Shown piece after piece: positions 18,001 to 28,300 of a DNA stretch of 64,000 bases. How positions within the stretch are numbered: position 1 is the stretch's first letter; every line of letters begins with the position of its first letter. Position numbers and translations under genes: made by a program. The notes under the pieces were generated by a model that was not told the DNA's origin, did no database searches, and saw only the letters and a list, made by a program, of their open reading frames with translations. The stretch spans positions 1 to 64,000 of the forward strand of contig NZ_PYGC01000010.1 of assembly GCF_003014495.1 (NCBI RefSeq), read 5' to 3'. This DNA comes from Prolixibacter denitrificans. GTDB lineage: Bacteria > Bacteroidota > Bacteroidia > Bacteroidales > Prolixibacteraceae.

Positions 18001-19407
18001 ATGAAAAAAGTATTTTTCCTTACCGGATTGTGTGTTTTTCCGTTGTTGTTTTTCACCGGATGTGCCACCTATTACCAGAAAAATCAGGCATTTTACCAGG
18101 CATTCGAAAGCGGTAATATCGAAAATGCAGAGAAAATCATTCAGCAGTCGGAGAAAAAGGTGAAGCCAAAAGACCGGTTGCTCTACCTGCTTAATCGCGG
18201 AGTCACCACACGCATGCTGGGCGATTACCGCGAAAGCATCAAGCTGTTTAGCAAGGCTGACCACATGATTGAAGATTACAGCACCAATTACGGCGCTGAA
18301 GCGCTGGCTCTGGTCACCAATCCGATGGCTACCCCTTACCGGGCGGAAGACTTCGAGAAAGTGCTCATCCACTTTTACCAGGCCCTCAACTACATCGACC
18401 TGAAGCAATACGACGATGCGCTGGTGGAATGCCGCAGAATCAACATTCAGCTACATGAGATAAACGACAAGTATCCCGACCACAAGAACCGGTATCAGGA
18501 TGATGCCTTTGCGCATCTTCTCACCGGCCTGATTTACGATGCACTGAAAGACTATAACAACGCCTTTATCTCTTACCGAAATGCTTACGACGTTTATCAA
18601 AGTAGCTACGCTAAAAATTTCGGATTGACAGCTCCCGAACAACTAAAGCATGATTTAGTCCGAACAGCTGCGCTAACCGGTTTCACTCAGGAACAACATC
18701 AATACGAAGATGAGTTTGGTTTTCAGTATCAGCCAACCGACACCATCGGGTCTTCAGCGGTTTTCTTTTGGCTTAATGGTTTGGGCCCTGTAAAGAGTGA
18801 ATGGTCTGTGAACTTCGCCATGGTGAAGGGCGAGGGAGGCTGGGCCAATTTTGTGAATGACGAGTATGGTCTCTCTTTTCCGGTCTACATCGGTGACCTT
18901 TCTTCCCGTGAAAAATCAGGTCTCGATGATTTTCGTTTCGTCCGGGTGGCCATGCCCCGTTACTCCGATCGGCAACCAGCCTACAACTCAGCAACAATCA
19001 CAACTGCTTCCGGGAAAATCTATCCTTTGGAAATAGCGGAAAACATCGACGCAATAGCACACAAAACTCTGCACGACCGATTACTACGCGAAATGGGGAA
19101 AGCGATCTTACGTCTGGCCGTCAAGAAAGGAATTGAAACAGCCGCCAGCAAGAAAAACGATGCATTGGGTATGCTGGTTAGCCTGGCTAATGCCGTCACC
19201 GAAAAAGCCGATACGCGTAACTGGCAAACCCTGCCTTACGAGGTAGGTTACATCCGCGTTCCTCTTCACAATGGACAAAACCATCTCACTTTGCACTTAA
19301 ATCCTGCCGTCGGCAATCCAATCGAAACGTTCGATGTGGATGGGCAAAGCGGCGAAACGCGCTTCATTACCTACCACACCCTGGAAAGTTCGCCGCCGCA
19401 ACCATAA
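18001..19407 (+). CDS. TPR-containing outer-membrane lipoprotein (COG3014-like)
   Basis: 468 residues from the ATG at 18001, which opens a lipoprotein signal (LLFFTGC, lipobox Cys about residue 20); a start seven codons earlier is open but unlikely. TPR-like helices fill about 25-200 (LLNRGVTTRMLGDYRESIKL, YQALNYIDLKQYDDALVEC, HLLTGLIYDALKDYNNAF). A beta-rich C-terminal half follows. The precise role is unknown; an envelope or cell-wall assembly factor next to the LpoB-like lipoprotein is a fair guess. Confidence 0.82.
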   Translation: MKKVFFLTGLCVFPLLFFTGCATYYQKNQAFYQAFESGNIENAEKIIQQSEKKVKPKDRLLYLLNRGVTTRMLGDYRESIKLFSKADHMIEDYSTNYGAEALALVTNPMATPYRAEDFEKVLIHFYQALNYIDLKQYDDALVECRRINIQLHEINDKYPDHKNRYQDDAFAHLLTGLIYDALKDYNNAFISYRNAYDVYQSSYAKNFGLTAPEQLKHDLVRTAALTGFTQEQHQYEDEFGFQYQPTDTIGSSAVFFWLNGLGPVKSEWSVNFAMVKGEGGWANFVNDEYGLSFPVYIGDLSSREKSGLDDFRFVRVAMPRYSDRQPAYNSATITTASGKIYPLEIAENIDAIAHKTLHDRLLREMGKAILRLAVKKGIETAASKKNDALGMLVSLANAVTEKADTRNWQTLPYEVGYIRVPLHNGQNHLTLHLNPAVGNPIETFDVDGQSGETRFITYHTLESSPPQP

Positions 19408-19434
19408 AAAGGGTACCTGCCAATGCAGATACCC
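19406..19434 (-). terminator. Terminator of the dps-prx transcript
   Basis: GGGTACCTGC-CAAT-GCAGATACCC hairpin (one mismatch). On the minus strand it is followed by TTTTT, 36 bp past the peroxiredoxin stop codon. On the plus strand it has no T run, so it serves the minus strand mainly. Confidence 0.75.
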
Positions 19435-19469
19435 TCCGGGTTGTTACTATCAGAATATGGGAACAGAAC

Positions 19470-20201
19470 TTATTTCTTCAGCACTTTCTCCAATACTTCC
19501 TCTTTACTGATTTTCTTCGTACAGAAAAACCAATCTTTACAATCGAGCTCTTCCTCTTTACCTTCCATTCGGTCTTTCGCTTTGCCACATGAACCGGCAG
19601 GAGAAATAATCACATCGTCACCCGGGCGCCAATCGGCCGGAGTGGCTACACCAAATGCATCGGCTGCCTGCAGGGCCACCAAAGCTCGGTACAGCTCGTC
19701 GAAGTTACGTCCCAGACTCAGCGGATAATAGATGATGGTCCGGATAACGCCCTTCGGGTCGATAATGAACACGGCACGCACCGCCTGCGTTGAGCTTTCG
19801 CCGGGCTGAATCATACCGTATTTCTTCGCCACGTTCATGGAGATATCCTCGATAAGCGGGAATTTCACCTCCACATTTTTCATATCGCGGTACTCAATCT
19901 TCTCTTTGATGGTCAGCAACCAGGCAATGTGGCTGTACAAACCGTCAACCGACAAGCCGACAAGCTTACAGTTGGCCTCTGCAAACTTCTCTTCCATCGT
20001 AGCGAAGGTCATGAATTCAGAGGTACACACTGGGGTGAAATCGGCCGGGTGACTAAAAAGAATGACCCAGTTTCCTTTATAATCCGCTGGAAAGTTAATG
20101 TTTCCCTGAGTGGTTACGGCCTGAAATTCGGGCGCCGCATCCCCGATGCGTGGCATTGGATAAGCCACCTGATTTTCATTCAGATTTTCCATTTGATACA
20201 T
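19470..20201 (-). CDS. Peroxiredoxin, Prx6 (1-Cys-type) subfamily
   Basis: 243 residues from the ATG at 20201; a start at 20192 is also possible. The longer frame from 20243 would overlap dps and adds no conserved sequence. The peroxidatic motif HPADFTPVCTSE places the active Cys at residue 59, and the Prx6-type arginine region is present (GVIRTIIYYPLSLGRN). C-terminal Cys residues (GSCGKAKD, LDCKDWFFC) resemble those of archaeal-like Prx6 members that can form disulfides. It reduces H2O2 and organic peroxides. It is downstream of dps and divergent from oxyR. Confidence 0.95.
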   Translation of the reverse strand: MYQMENLNENQVAYPMPRIGDAAPEFQAVTTQGNINFPADYKGNWVILFSHPADFTPVCTSEFMTFATMEEKFAEANCKLVGLSVDGLYSHIAWLLTIKEKIEYRDMKNVEVKFPLIEDISMNVAKKYGMIQPGESSTQAVRAVFIIDPKGVIRTIIYYPLSLGRNFDELYRALVALQAADAFGVATPADWRPGDDVIISPAGSCGKAKDRMEGKEEELDCKDWFFCTKKISKEEVLEKVLKK

Positions 20202-20226
20202 TGTTTTTGGGTAATACGTTCTGGTT

Positions 20227-20679
20227 TTAGGATAAAGTGGCATTCAGCATCCACAGCTTCTTCTCGGTAGAGGCAATTAATTCGCTGAACAGCGCGACCG
20301 TTCCCTCGTCACCATTGTTCGACGCGGATTCCAACACTTCGCGATACTCGCCGAGTAAATGCTCAAAATTCTGCACTGTGATTTTCAACGTTTCCTTACC
20401 ACGAGGCACTTCTACAACCGGTTCGATACTGGTCTGATCGAGGTATTCGCTAAACTGGTGGTACGGTACGCCGCCCAACGTAAGGATTCTCTCCGCTACG
20501 TCATCGACAACATCAGCCAACTCAGTATAAAATCCTTCAAACATCTTATGTTGTTGATAAAAATCGGGGCCTTTAATCAGCCAGTGCATCGCCCGCATGT
20601 TTTGATAAACGATTTGCAGGTCGGCCAGTACATTATTCAATTGCGCTACTACGTTGTTGTTTGTTCTTTTTGTTTCCAT
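20227..20679 (-). CDS. dps: Dps-family ferritin-like DNA-protection protein
   Basis: 150 residues. The inter-subunit ferroxidase ligands are all present: His32 (MHWLIKGPDF), His44, Asp59 and Glu63 (DDVAERILTLGG). Dps forms a 12-subunit shell that oxidises Fe2+ with H2O2 and stores iron. The N-terminal tail (METKRTNNNV) is short and only weakly basic, so DNA binding is uncertain. It shares a transcript with the peroxiredoxin gene 25 bp downstream. A 100-bp spacer separates it from oxyR on the other strand. Confidence 0.95.
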   Translation of the reverse strand: METKRTNNNVVAQLNNVLADLQIVYQNMRAMHWLIKGPDFYQQHKMFEGFYTELADVVDDVAERILTLGGVPYHQFSEYLDQTSIEPVVEVPRGKETLKITVQNFEHLLGEYREVLESASNNGDEGTVALFSELIASTEKKLWMLNATLS

Positions 20680-20711
20680 GATTCGATATTTAAATTGTTT
20701 GTTTCCGTTTT

Positions 20712-20755
20712 TGATATTTCAAAGGTGATATTTTCTATTTTTATAAATATTTATA
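20712..20755. promoter_or_regulatory. Candidate OxyR operator between dps and oxyR
   Basis: The 100-bp divergent spacer holds a perfect 14-bp palindrome TATAAATATTTATA (20742-20755) next to a direct repeat GATATTT (20713-20719 and 20727-20733). LysR-type regulators usually bind A/T-rich dyads of this kind in divergent spacers. The sequence does not match the E. coli OxyR consensus closely, so this is an inference from position. Confidence 0.4.
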
Positions 20756-20779
20756 CATCCATAAGCAAAAGATTATACG

Positions 20780-21727
20780 ATGACACTATTGCAATTATCA
20801 TATGTCCTGGAGTTAAGCCAACACGATTCTTTCTCACTGGCAGCGAAACGATTACACATCTCACAACCTGCCCTCAGCCTGCAAATCAGCAAGCTGGAGG
20901 AAGAGCTGGGGATGCAGTTGTTCAAGCGCTCACCCAACCGGATAACGCTTACCGCAGAAGGAGAAATCTTTGCAAGTCAGGCTCGGGAACTGTTGCAGTT
21001 AGCCGATAAGTTGAAGGATTTGCCGTTCGAGCTGGAGAAAAAGCCGGAAGGTGAACTCCGGGTCGGAGTCATCTCAACACTTGCACCCTATTGGTTTACC
21101 ATGTTTCTCACCCAGTTTACTCAAAAATATCCCGACATCCGGCTAACGGTAAAGGAATTAAAGACTGAAGAGATTATCGCCCAGTTGAAAAACGGTCAGT
21201 TGGATGCAGGCTTCATCTCTACTCCGGTGTCGGCGCCAGGGATGGTCTTCCGTCCGCTTTTCTATGAAAAATTCTTTCTGTATGTATCGGGACAACATGA
21301 GTTGTATTCATCGGAGAACATTGATTTAAATGCCGTTGATTTAAAAGAGATGTGGTATCTACAGGAAGGAAACTGCTTTCAAAACCAGGTCGATTCGGTA
21401 TGTGTATATGCGAAAGAACCCGGCGAGTACCAGAATATCGTCTATCTGTCCAACTCCATTGAATCACTTTGCCGGGTGGTGGAAAACAGCGGCGGCATTA
21501 CCTTCATTCCCGAGATGGCTACTCTTTCGGTAGGTCCTGAAAAAGAACAGATGATAAAGGAAATAGCCGGAACGCCACCAGTTCGTGAGATCAGCCTGGT
21601 TACCACCCGTATTTCAAAGAGTGACCGCCTCATCGAATTCTTACTGGATGAAGCATTAAAGGTAATCCCCAAACGAATGCTGGCCAGTCCGGTAGAGAAG
21701 ACATTGGACACCGGATTACGGTTTTGA
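20780..21727 (+). CDS. oxyR: OxyR-type LysR-family peroxide sensor
   Basis: 315 residues: N-terminal helix-turn-helix (residues 1-60, SLAAKRLHISQPALSLQISKLEEEL) and a LysR substrate domain. The redox pair sits in EGNCFQNQVDSVC, at residues 199 and 208. This is exactly the spacing and numbering of E. coli OxyR Cys199/Cys208, so H2O2-driven disulfide switching is well supported. It is divergent from dps-prx, the usual OxyR targets. Confidence 0.94.
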   Translation: MTLLQLSYVLELSQHDSFSLAAKRLHISQPALSLQISKLEEELGMQLFKRSPNRITLTAEGEIFASQARELLQLADKLKDLPFELEKKPEGELRVGVISTLAPYWFTMFLTQFTQKYPDIRLTVKELKTEEIIAQLKNGQLDAGFISTPVSAPGMVFRPLFYEKFFLYVSGQHELYSSENIDLNAVDLKEMWYLQEGNCFQNQVDSVCVYAKEPGEYQNIVYLSNSIESLCRVVENSGGITFIPEMATLSVGPEKEQMIKEIAGTPPVREISLVTTRISKSDRLIEFLLDEALKVIPKRMLASPVEKTLDTGLRF

Positions 21728-22150
21728 ATTAAGAATAACGATTCCCGTTTATCCCTAAAATCATTTGAAGCTTACAGTGACGAATGGCACACATGAAGAA
21801 GGGTGCCCCGACCGGAACACCCTTCATGTGCAGATGGCACAAACATTTGCCTTTCACCTGAAATGTAACCTAAGCACAAAACTCAATGTGTAATGTGAAC
21901 CAAGTTGCCACCTGCAGCTGTGACAGACACAAACGACAGGAGAGAGAAACAGGTGTATCTACTCCAAAAAAACACCCAAAAAAATACTGTATTCATTTAC
22001 CTTAATGCATTTGAAAGTATGACAAAAAGATTATTTGTATCTTGCAGAAGGTAAAAACCAATTTTCAATTGGTACATTTTCTTCCCCCTTAGGTAGTTGA
22101 TCTCACTTTGTCGCATTCAAGAATTAATAGACTTACTGCATCAACAGCTT
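21728..22150. other. Intergenic region with an imperfect inverted repeat
   Basis: 423 bp between oxyR and the AraC-type gene. An inverted repeat at 21789-21830 pairs CACATGAAG-AAG-GGTG with CACCCTTCATGTG (3-nt bulge) and may end the oxyR transcript, though no T run follows. Nothing else was recognised. In-frame TTG codons near 22097 could extend the next gene but are not preferred. Confidence 0.45.
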
Positions 22151-23338
22151 ATGATACGATATTTGGCTGTGCTCAACCCGCTTTACGCGACCCTTTTTTG
22201 GGCCATTGTGCTTACCATCGGAACGCTCCGGATAAACCGGGCCAAGTTTATGCTTGGCGTGTTCATGATGGTGGCATTTTTTCTTTACCTGGGGCATGCT
22301 TTTTACTTTACCCGTAATTTTCAGATTTTCACGTGGTACGAATGGATTTACACGCTCACCAGTTTAGCTGTATTTCCGATGTATTATCACTACATACGCT
22401 TACTGACAGTGGAAACCCGGCTAAAGCCTTCAGATCTGCTTCACTACCTTCCCGGACTTATCGTGGCAGTCGCCAGCTTGTTTCTGATTATTTTCATGGG
22501 ACCGATCAACCGGCTGGCTTATATTCACCACTTAGAACATGGCTCACATTCTTTTTACCTCTCCGGGAATCCGTGGATTGATGCCTACCAAATGCTCTTC
22601 CTCCTGAGCCGATTGATTTTTGGAATTCAGATATTTGCCTACCTGGTGCTAAATATCCGACTCATCAGACTTCATAAGGAAAATATCGCTCAATATTACT
22701 CCAACCCGGAAGAGCTGAATCTCAATTGGGCACAGCTGATGTATATTTTTCTTTTACTTACCTCGTTGGCAGGCTTCATTTTCAATGCCCTTGGGCGTAG
22801 TACTTTTCTTGACAACAGTGTGAAATTGCTCATTCCGTCGTTCATTTTTTCAGTCTTACTGTTTGTTATCGGATACCTGGGAAACCGGCAAGATCAGATC
22901 GTTAGTCAAATTGTTAAACTCGACGAGATGTACCCCCAGGAAGAGCGTCCGGAAAACGAACCCAACAACGTGGTGCTCAAGCTGGAAGAATATTTTACAT
23001 CGGAAAAGGCTTACCTCAACAAAGACTTGAAAATTTGGGAAGTATCGAAAATGATCAACAGTAACCGAACCTATGTTTCGGGCATCATCAACAAACACTA
23101 CGGGATGAATTTTTGCACGTATGTCAACCATCACCGTGTGAAGGAAGCCCGGTGGATGCTGGAAACCGAATCGTTTGACGGTTATACGCTGGAACATATT
23201 GGCGATCTGTCCGGATTCGGATCGTTGAATTCCTTCATCCGCGCATTTCAAAAAGAAACCGGCATTACTCCCGGCAAATACCGCGAGGATCGCAAGGTCA
23301 GGAAAAGCGACCAATCCTTCGCCCAAATCAACACATAA
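22151..23338 (+). CDS. AraC-family regulator with membrane-spanning sensor region
   Basis: 395 residues from the ATG at 22151; the frame is open to a TTG at 22097, but the ATG places the first membrane helix at the start. Roughly seven hydrophobic segments occupy about 1-250. A soluble linker (EERPENEPNNV) and a C-terminal AraC DNA-binding domain follow (KIWEVSKMINSNRTYVSGIINKHYGMNF, then IGDLSGFGSLNSFIRAFQKETGITPGKYR). Such 7TM-AraC proteins are common in Bacteroidota and are thought to respond to envelope or small-molecule signals. It is near, but probably not part of, the sigma-factor operon downstream. Confidence 0.9.
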   Translation: MIRYLAVLNPLYATLFWAIVLTIGTLRINRAKFMLGVFMMVAFFLYLGHAFYFTRNFQIFTWYEWIYTLTSLAVFPMYYHYIRLLTVETRLKPSDLLHYLPGLIVAVASLFLIIFMGPINRLAYIHHLEHGSHSFYLSGNPWIDAYQMLFLLSRLIFGIQIFAYLVLNIRLIRLHKENIAQYYSNPEELNLNWAQLMYIFLLLTSLAGFIFNALGRSTFLDNSVKLLIPSFIFSVLLFVIGYLGNRQDQIVSQIVKLDEMYPQEERPENEPNNVVLKLEEYFTSEKAYLNKDLKIWEVSKMINSNRTYVSGIINKHYGMNFCTYVNHHRVKEARWMLETESFDGYTLEHIGDLSGFGSLNSFIRAFQKETGITPGKYREDRKVRKSDQSFAQINT

Positions 23339-23492
23339 GTACGTTACCACCTCCCGATTCGTCACAACAATAAAATGGCGGGCTATTTTCGTGTCACCTC
23401 TTTAATTGAAGATGTAATTTTTTTTTCTCACTTTTACCAATTAAAATCGCAGGTTCAGCAACCTAACACGTGCGGTTATCTTAACATAAGAG

Positions 23493-24074
23493 ATGAACGA
23501 AACTACAGACCTGAAGCTAATATCCAGCCTGAAAAGAGGAGATCACGAGGCATTCGACGCGCTGTACGGAAGATATGCCGAAGGATTGTATGCCTTTGTG
23601 ACAAGCATCCTGAAAAATCCGGCGGACGCGGAAGAGATCGTGCAAAATGTATTCGTCAAGGTTTGGGAACGGCGTAATACCATCGAAGAAAAATTCTCGT
23701 TCAAATCTTACCTGTTTACCATAGCCTACCGGGATGTCATTACCCAGTTGAGAAAACAAAATCTGCTGGCCTCCATTCAAATCAATAACAATCAAGAGCT
23801 TACAGTAAACGATAACAATGCAGAGCTGGAAATCGAGTTCTTCAACATCGACAAGATATACCATGACATTCTGGAAAAACTGCCGGAAAAACGAAAAGAA
23901 ATATTCCTGTTAAGCCGGGAAAAAGGATTATCGAACAAGGAGATTGCCGCGCAGTTGAGTATTTCGGTAAAAACTGTCGAGAATCAGATGACCGCCACTT
24001 TGCGTACCTTCCGCGAAAAACTGTCACAATACGGCATCCTGGGCGTGTTATTTTTCTTCCTTTTTGTTCGGTAA
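23493..24074 (+). CDS. ECF RNA polymerase sigma factor (FecI-like, Bacteroidota type)
   Basis: 193 residues with sigma region 2 (DALYGRYAEGLYAFVTSIL, DAEEIVQNVFVKVWERR) and region 4 (LPEKRKEIFLLSREKGLSNKEIAAQLSISVKTVENQM). A hydrophobic C-terminal tail (LGVLFFFLFVR) is a common feature of this group. It directs RNA polymerase to the linked SusC/SusD genes. The FecR-type anti-sigma factor follows 148 bp downstream. Confidence 0.94.
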   Translation: MNETTDLKLISSLKRGDHEAFDALYGRYAEGLYAFVTSILKNPADAEEIVQNVFVKVWERRNTIEEKFSFKSYLFTIAYRDVITQLRKQNLLASIQINNNQELTVNDNNAELEIEFFNIDKIYHDILEKLPEKRKEIFLLSREKGLSNKEIAAQLSISVKTVENQMTATLRTFREKLSQYGILGVLFFFLFVR

Positions 24075-24222
24075 CACCGAAAACCAAACAGACTACCAGA
24101 ACAGCTAAGCCTTTACTCAGAAAAGAAAACGGAGCCCCCATCCCAAGAATGTGTTATAAAACACATCGATAGGGGTTGAGATGGTTCCCTACGTATTATC
24201 TGTGTAAAACGATTTGCTGTTG

Positions 24223-25278
24223 ATGAATAAAGACTTGCTCTTACAATATTTAAGTGGAAAACTGGACAAGCAAGCCGCCCGGGAAGTTGTTTCGTGGATG
24301 GCTCTTCCGGAGAATGAGCTATTGGTACGCAGCTACCTCACCGAGATTTGGGAGGAGAACCGCGTAGCCATCAAAGGTCCGGCTCCCGATTTCGATTCGA
24401 TGTTGCATTCCATTCACCGCCGCATCGACCTTCTCGATGAAGAAAATTCCGAAAAGATTGTCAGGAAAAAATCGCGTTCTCAACGCTTTATCAATGGCTT
24501 CCGCAAAATTGCAGCGATCCTGGTCGTCCCGCTACTGGTTTTCACCGGATGGTGGTCCGTTCGTCAATACCAGTCTTCGCGCTCGGAGAAACTCACCTAC
24601 CGGGAAATATTCACCAAACCTGGCTGCATTACCAAAGTCGAACTGGCCGACGGAACCCAGGTCTGGCTGAATGACGGAACCCGGCTCCGGTATCCGGTGA
24701 AATTTGGACGAAAAGAGCGCAAAGTATTCGTCGACGGTGAAGCTTACTTCAAAGTTACACATAACGCCAAATGGCCGTTCGTCGTCGAAAATCCGCTGAT
24801 GACCACAACCGTCACCGGCACCGAGTTCAACCTGAACGCCTATTCGCAGGACAAATATTTTGAAGCAACACTGACCCGGGGCCACATTTCGCTAACGTCG
24901 GAACACATTAGCAAGAAAGTCGACATCAAACCCGGGCAACAGGCGCGCCTCAACCTCGAAAATAAAACCTTTACCATCAATAAGGTCAATCCCATGCAGT
25001 ATGCCGCATGGCGCGATGGCAAACTAATTTTTGTGGATGAAAAACTGGGTATCGCCGTGAAAAAGCTGAGCCGGTGGTACAATGTCAATATCATCCTGGC
25101 GAACGATGTGCTGAAAGAAATGCCGATTACCGCCACCTTCCAAAAAGAACAACTGATGCAAACATTGAACCTGTTGAAAAAGGCATTGCCAATCCGCTAT
25201 GAGGTTACGGCAGAAAAGCAGCAGGCCGATCAAACATATACCAGAAAACAAATTAAAATCTATGCAATACAAAGGTAA
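24223..25278 (+). CDS. FecR-family anti-sigma factor
   Basis: 351 residues from the ATG at 24223 (an upstream TTG is open but not preferred). The cytoplasmic N-terminal part is followed by one membrane helix (about 88-108, KIAAILVVPLLVFTGW), then the periplasmic FecR domain (GTQVWLNDGTRLRYPVKF, VFVDGEAYFKVTHNAKWPFVV, GTEFNLNAYS) and a C-terminal DUF4974-type domain (FVDEKLGIAVKKLSRWYNV). It should receive the signal from the STN domain of the SusC protein just downstream and release the sigma factor. Confidence 0.93.
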   Translation: MNKDLLLQYLSGKLDKQAAREVVSWMALPENELLVRSYLTEIWEENRVAIKGPAPDFDSMLHSIHRRIDLLDEENSEKIVRKKSRSQRFINGFRKIAAILVVPLLVFTGWWSVRQYQSSRSEKLTYREIFTKPGCITKVELADGTQVWLNDGTRLRYPVKFGRKERKVFVDGEAYFKVTHNAKWPFVVENPLMTTTVTGTEFNLNAYSQDKYFEATLTRGHISLTSEHISKKVDIKPGQQARLNLENKTFTINKVNPMQYAAWRDGKLIFVDEKLGIAVKKLSRWYNVNIILANDVLKEMPITATFQKEQLMQTLNLLKKALPIRYEVTAEKQQADQTYTRKQIKIYAIQR

Positions 25279-25286
25279 ATGAAAAA

Positions 25287-25318
25287 GGCCGGTGAGATTG
25301 GGCAGAACCTCACCGGCC
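25287..25318. terminator. Perfect 10-bp hairpin between fecR and susC
   Basis: GGCCGGTGAG and CTCACCGGCC, 12-nt loop, starting 8 bp past the anti-sigma stop codon and 50 bp before the susC ATG. There is no T run on the plus strand, so it probably stabilises or divides the operon transcript rather than ending it fully. On the minus strand it would terminate. Confidence 0.6.
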
Positions 25319-25367
25319 GAAAAAACCATATCCGTAAATATAGTTTAATCAAAAGTGTTTCAAATCT

Positions 25368-28300
25368 ATGAAAAAAGTCTCTAAACAGGCACCTCCTTTC
25401 CTCAGGGAAATGTGGGGAGCTAAAATCTTTGTCAAAATGAGAGTGACACTACTCATGGTCTTACTGGCCACATTCAGCTCATTTGCGAACAAAACAACCG
25501 CGCAAAACGCCAATTTATCGCTGAACGTAAACAACACAACTGTCAGGAATGTCCTGAGAACGATCGAGAAGCAAACGGGCTACTCCTTCATCTACAGCAG
25601 CGAATTAATCGATGTCAACCGGAGAGTAAGCCTGAATGAACAGGAAACCAGCCTGCAGGATGTACTCGATGCCTTGTTTGCGGGCACACCGGTCAACTAC
25701 AGCATCAACGACAATCACATTGTTCTGTCGCGCACCACTGACGATGCCACAGGGAATGCTCAACCCCAGGGACACGAAGTCTCGGGTAAAGTGACAGACG
25801 GAAGCGGGGCACCTCTTCCCGGTGTAACCGTAGTGATTAAAGGTACTACCCAAGGTACCATCACCGATGCCAACGGCATTTATCACCTGACCAATGTTCC
25901 GGAAAACGTAACCCTTCTTTACTCCTTCGTGGGAATGAAGAACAAGGAAGTTGCCTACACCGGACAAAGCACCATCAATTTAAAGATGGAAGAGGAAAGC
26001 ATTGGTCTTGGGGAGGTTGTAGCCGTAGGATACGGTGTACAAAAGAAAAGCGTTGTCACCGGTGCCATTGCCAGTGTGAATTCAAGCGATATCGGTAACA
26101 CGTCGGTTTCGCAGGCGCAACAGGCGCTGCAGGGAAAAACTTCCGGTGTACAGGTTATCAACGCATCCGGAGCTCCGGGAGCCCCTATTAAAGTGAGGAT
26201 TCGGGGATACTCATCAAACAACAACTCCAATCCGATCTACATCGTCGATGGTATCAAAACCACCGATATTTCGAACCTCGATCCGGATGATATCAGTTCC
26301 ATGGAGGTACTGAAAGACGCAGCCTCCACTGCCATTTACGGAGCCGAAGGTGGTAATGGTGTCGTCATCATCACCACGAAAAAAGGAAAATCGGGGAAAC
26401 CCACCATCACTTACGATTTCCAATACGGCATCCAAAGCGTAGGGCATACACCGAAGCTGATGAACACTTCACAGTACAGCACCTTCATGAACGAAGCCGG
26501 ATTAATTTCGAATGTCGACCAGACCTACAACACCGACTGGCTCGGCGCTATCTTCGAAACCGCTCCCATGCAGAAGCATCATATCTCCTTCTCGGGAGGA
26601 AAAGATGGTTCCACCTACATGCTGTCGATGTCGTACCTCAATCAGGATGGTATCGTGGTAGGTCCGAAGGACAAATACAAACGCTACACTGTTCGGCTGA
26701 ACTCCGACCACCAGATTCTGCCCTGGATGAAAGTCGGAAATACATTCGCCTACTCTAACAGTCAACGTGCCGCCATTAACGAATCGGGTGGTGAGTTTGG
26801 TGGAGTTATCGGTAGTGCGCTCATGATTGACCCGGCTACCCCGGTAGAATATACCGGCGATGTACCCGCACACGTTCAGACTTTCATCAACAACGGAAAT
26901 CCGATTTTGAAAGCGCCGGACGGAAATTACTATGGTATTTCCAAATACGTCTTCGGAGAAATTGTCAATCCATTCGTTACGCAGGCCATCACCAAAGACC
27001 AGACCCAGCAGGATCAACTGCAGGGAAATGTGTATGCTGTGCTGACGCCGCTGAAGGGATTGACCATCACCTCACGGTTCAACCTGAACCTGACTTACCA
27101 GAATTATCATACCTGGAATCCGACATATTACTATACCGCAGAGCGGAATAACAGTGCAACCAAGGTGATTGATAACAATGATCTTTGGAAAGACTGGATG
27201 TTCGAAAACTTTGCTTCGTATAACCACAAGTTCGGCGATCATGACCTGACGTTACTGTTGGGTATGTCATCCGAAAAAGCCACACACCGCATTACCAATG
27301 CACAGGGTGGTCCGATGATTATGGAAAATCCGGCATATGCTCAGCTCGACTTCATCTCATCACAGAAAAACGACCAGGTAAACGGTCGCATTTATGACAA
27401 TCGGAAAGTAAGTTACTTCAGCCGTTTGTCATACAACTACAAAGACAAATACCTCCTCGAAGGTAGTTTGCGTCGCGATGGAGCCGGCCTGTCACAATTG
27501 CCCAAAAGCGGCCGTTGGGGAATCTTCCCTGCCGTATCGGGTGGATGGGTAATTTCCAACGAAGATTTCTTCCCGAAATCCTTCGTCACCAGTGCTAAAC
27601 TTCGTGCCAGCTGGGGTCAGAACGGTAGCCTCTCCAACCTGGGGAACTACAGCTATGCTTCACTCATCTCATCGACCAGCAATGGATATGCATTGACATA
27701 CCCGATGGCCGACGGTTCATTCGGAACAGTATTCGAACCCTCACAGCTCGAAAACCCGAATCTCCGCTGGGAAACCAGTGTGCAGACAGATGTGGGCCTT
27801 GATCTTCGTGCCTTCCGCGACCGGTTGACGTTCACCATGGACTACTACAACAAGAAAACAACCGATCTCATCACGCAAAATACGCCTGCACTGGAAGCCG
27901 GAAATGCAGCATCGCCCATCAACGCCGGCGACGTAACGAATAAGGGTTTTGAGTTCGAATTGGGATACCGAAATAAGATCCATGATTTCAATTACGGTAT
28001 TCACCTGAATATGTCGACGCTGAAGAACGAAGTAACCTACCTCAACCCGACACTCGACCGTCTCTACGGTGCCCAGGTGGGACCGGGATGGACTGCCACG
28101 GCGGTTCAAAAAGGCGAGCCGCTCTGGTTCTTCTATGGTTACAAGACCAAAGGCATCGACCCAAAAACCGGCGATCCGATCTTCCTCGACAAAAGTGGTC
28201 AGCCAACCAATAATGTAACGGAAGCCGATAAACAGTACATTGGAAGTGCCATTCCGAGCCTCTATTACGGTGGAAGTCTCGACGCATCGTACAAGAACTT

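Noticed and set aside
20202..20243. Longer start of the peroxiredoxin
   Set aside because: It would overlap dps; conserved Prx sequence begins after the ATG at 20201.
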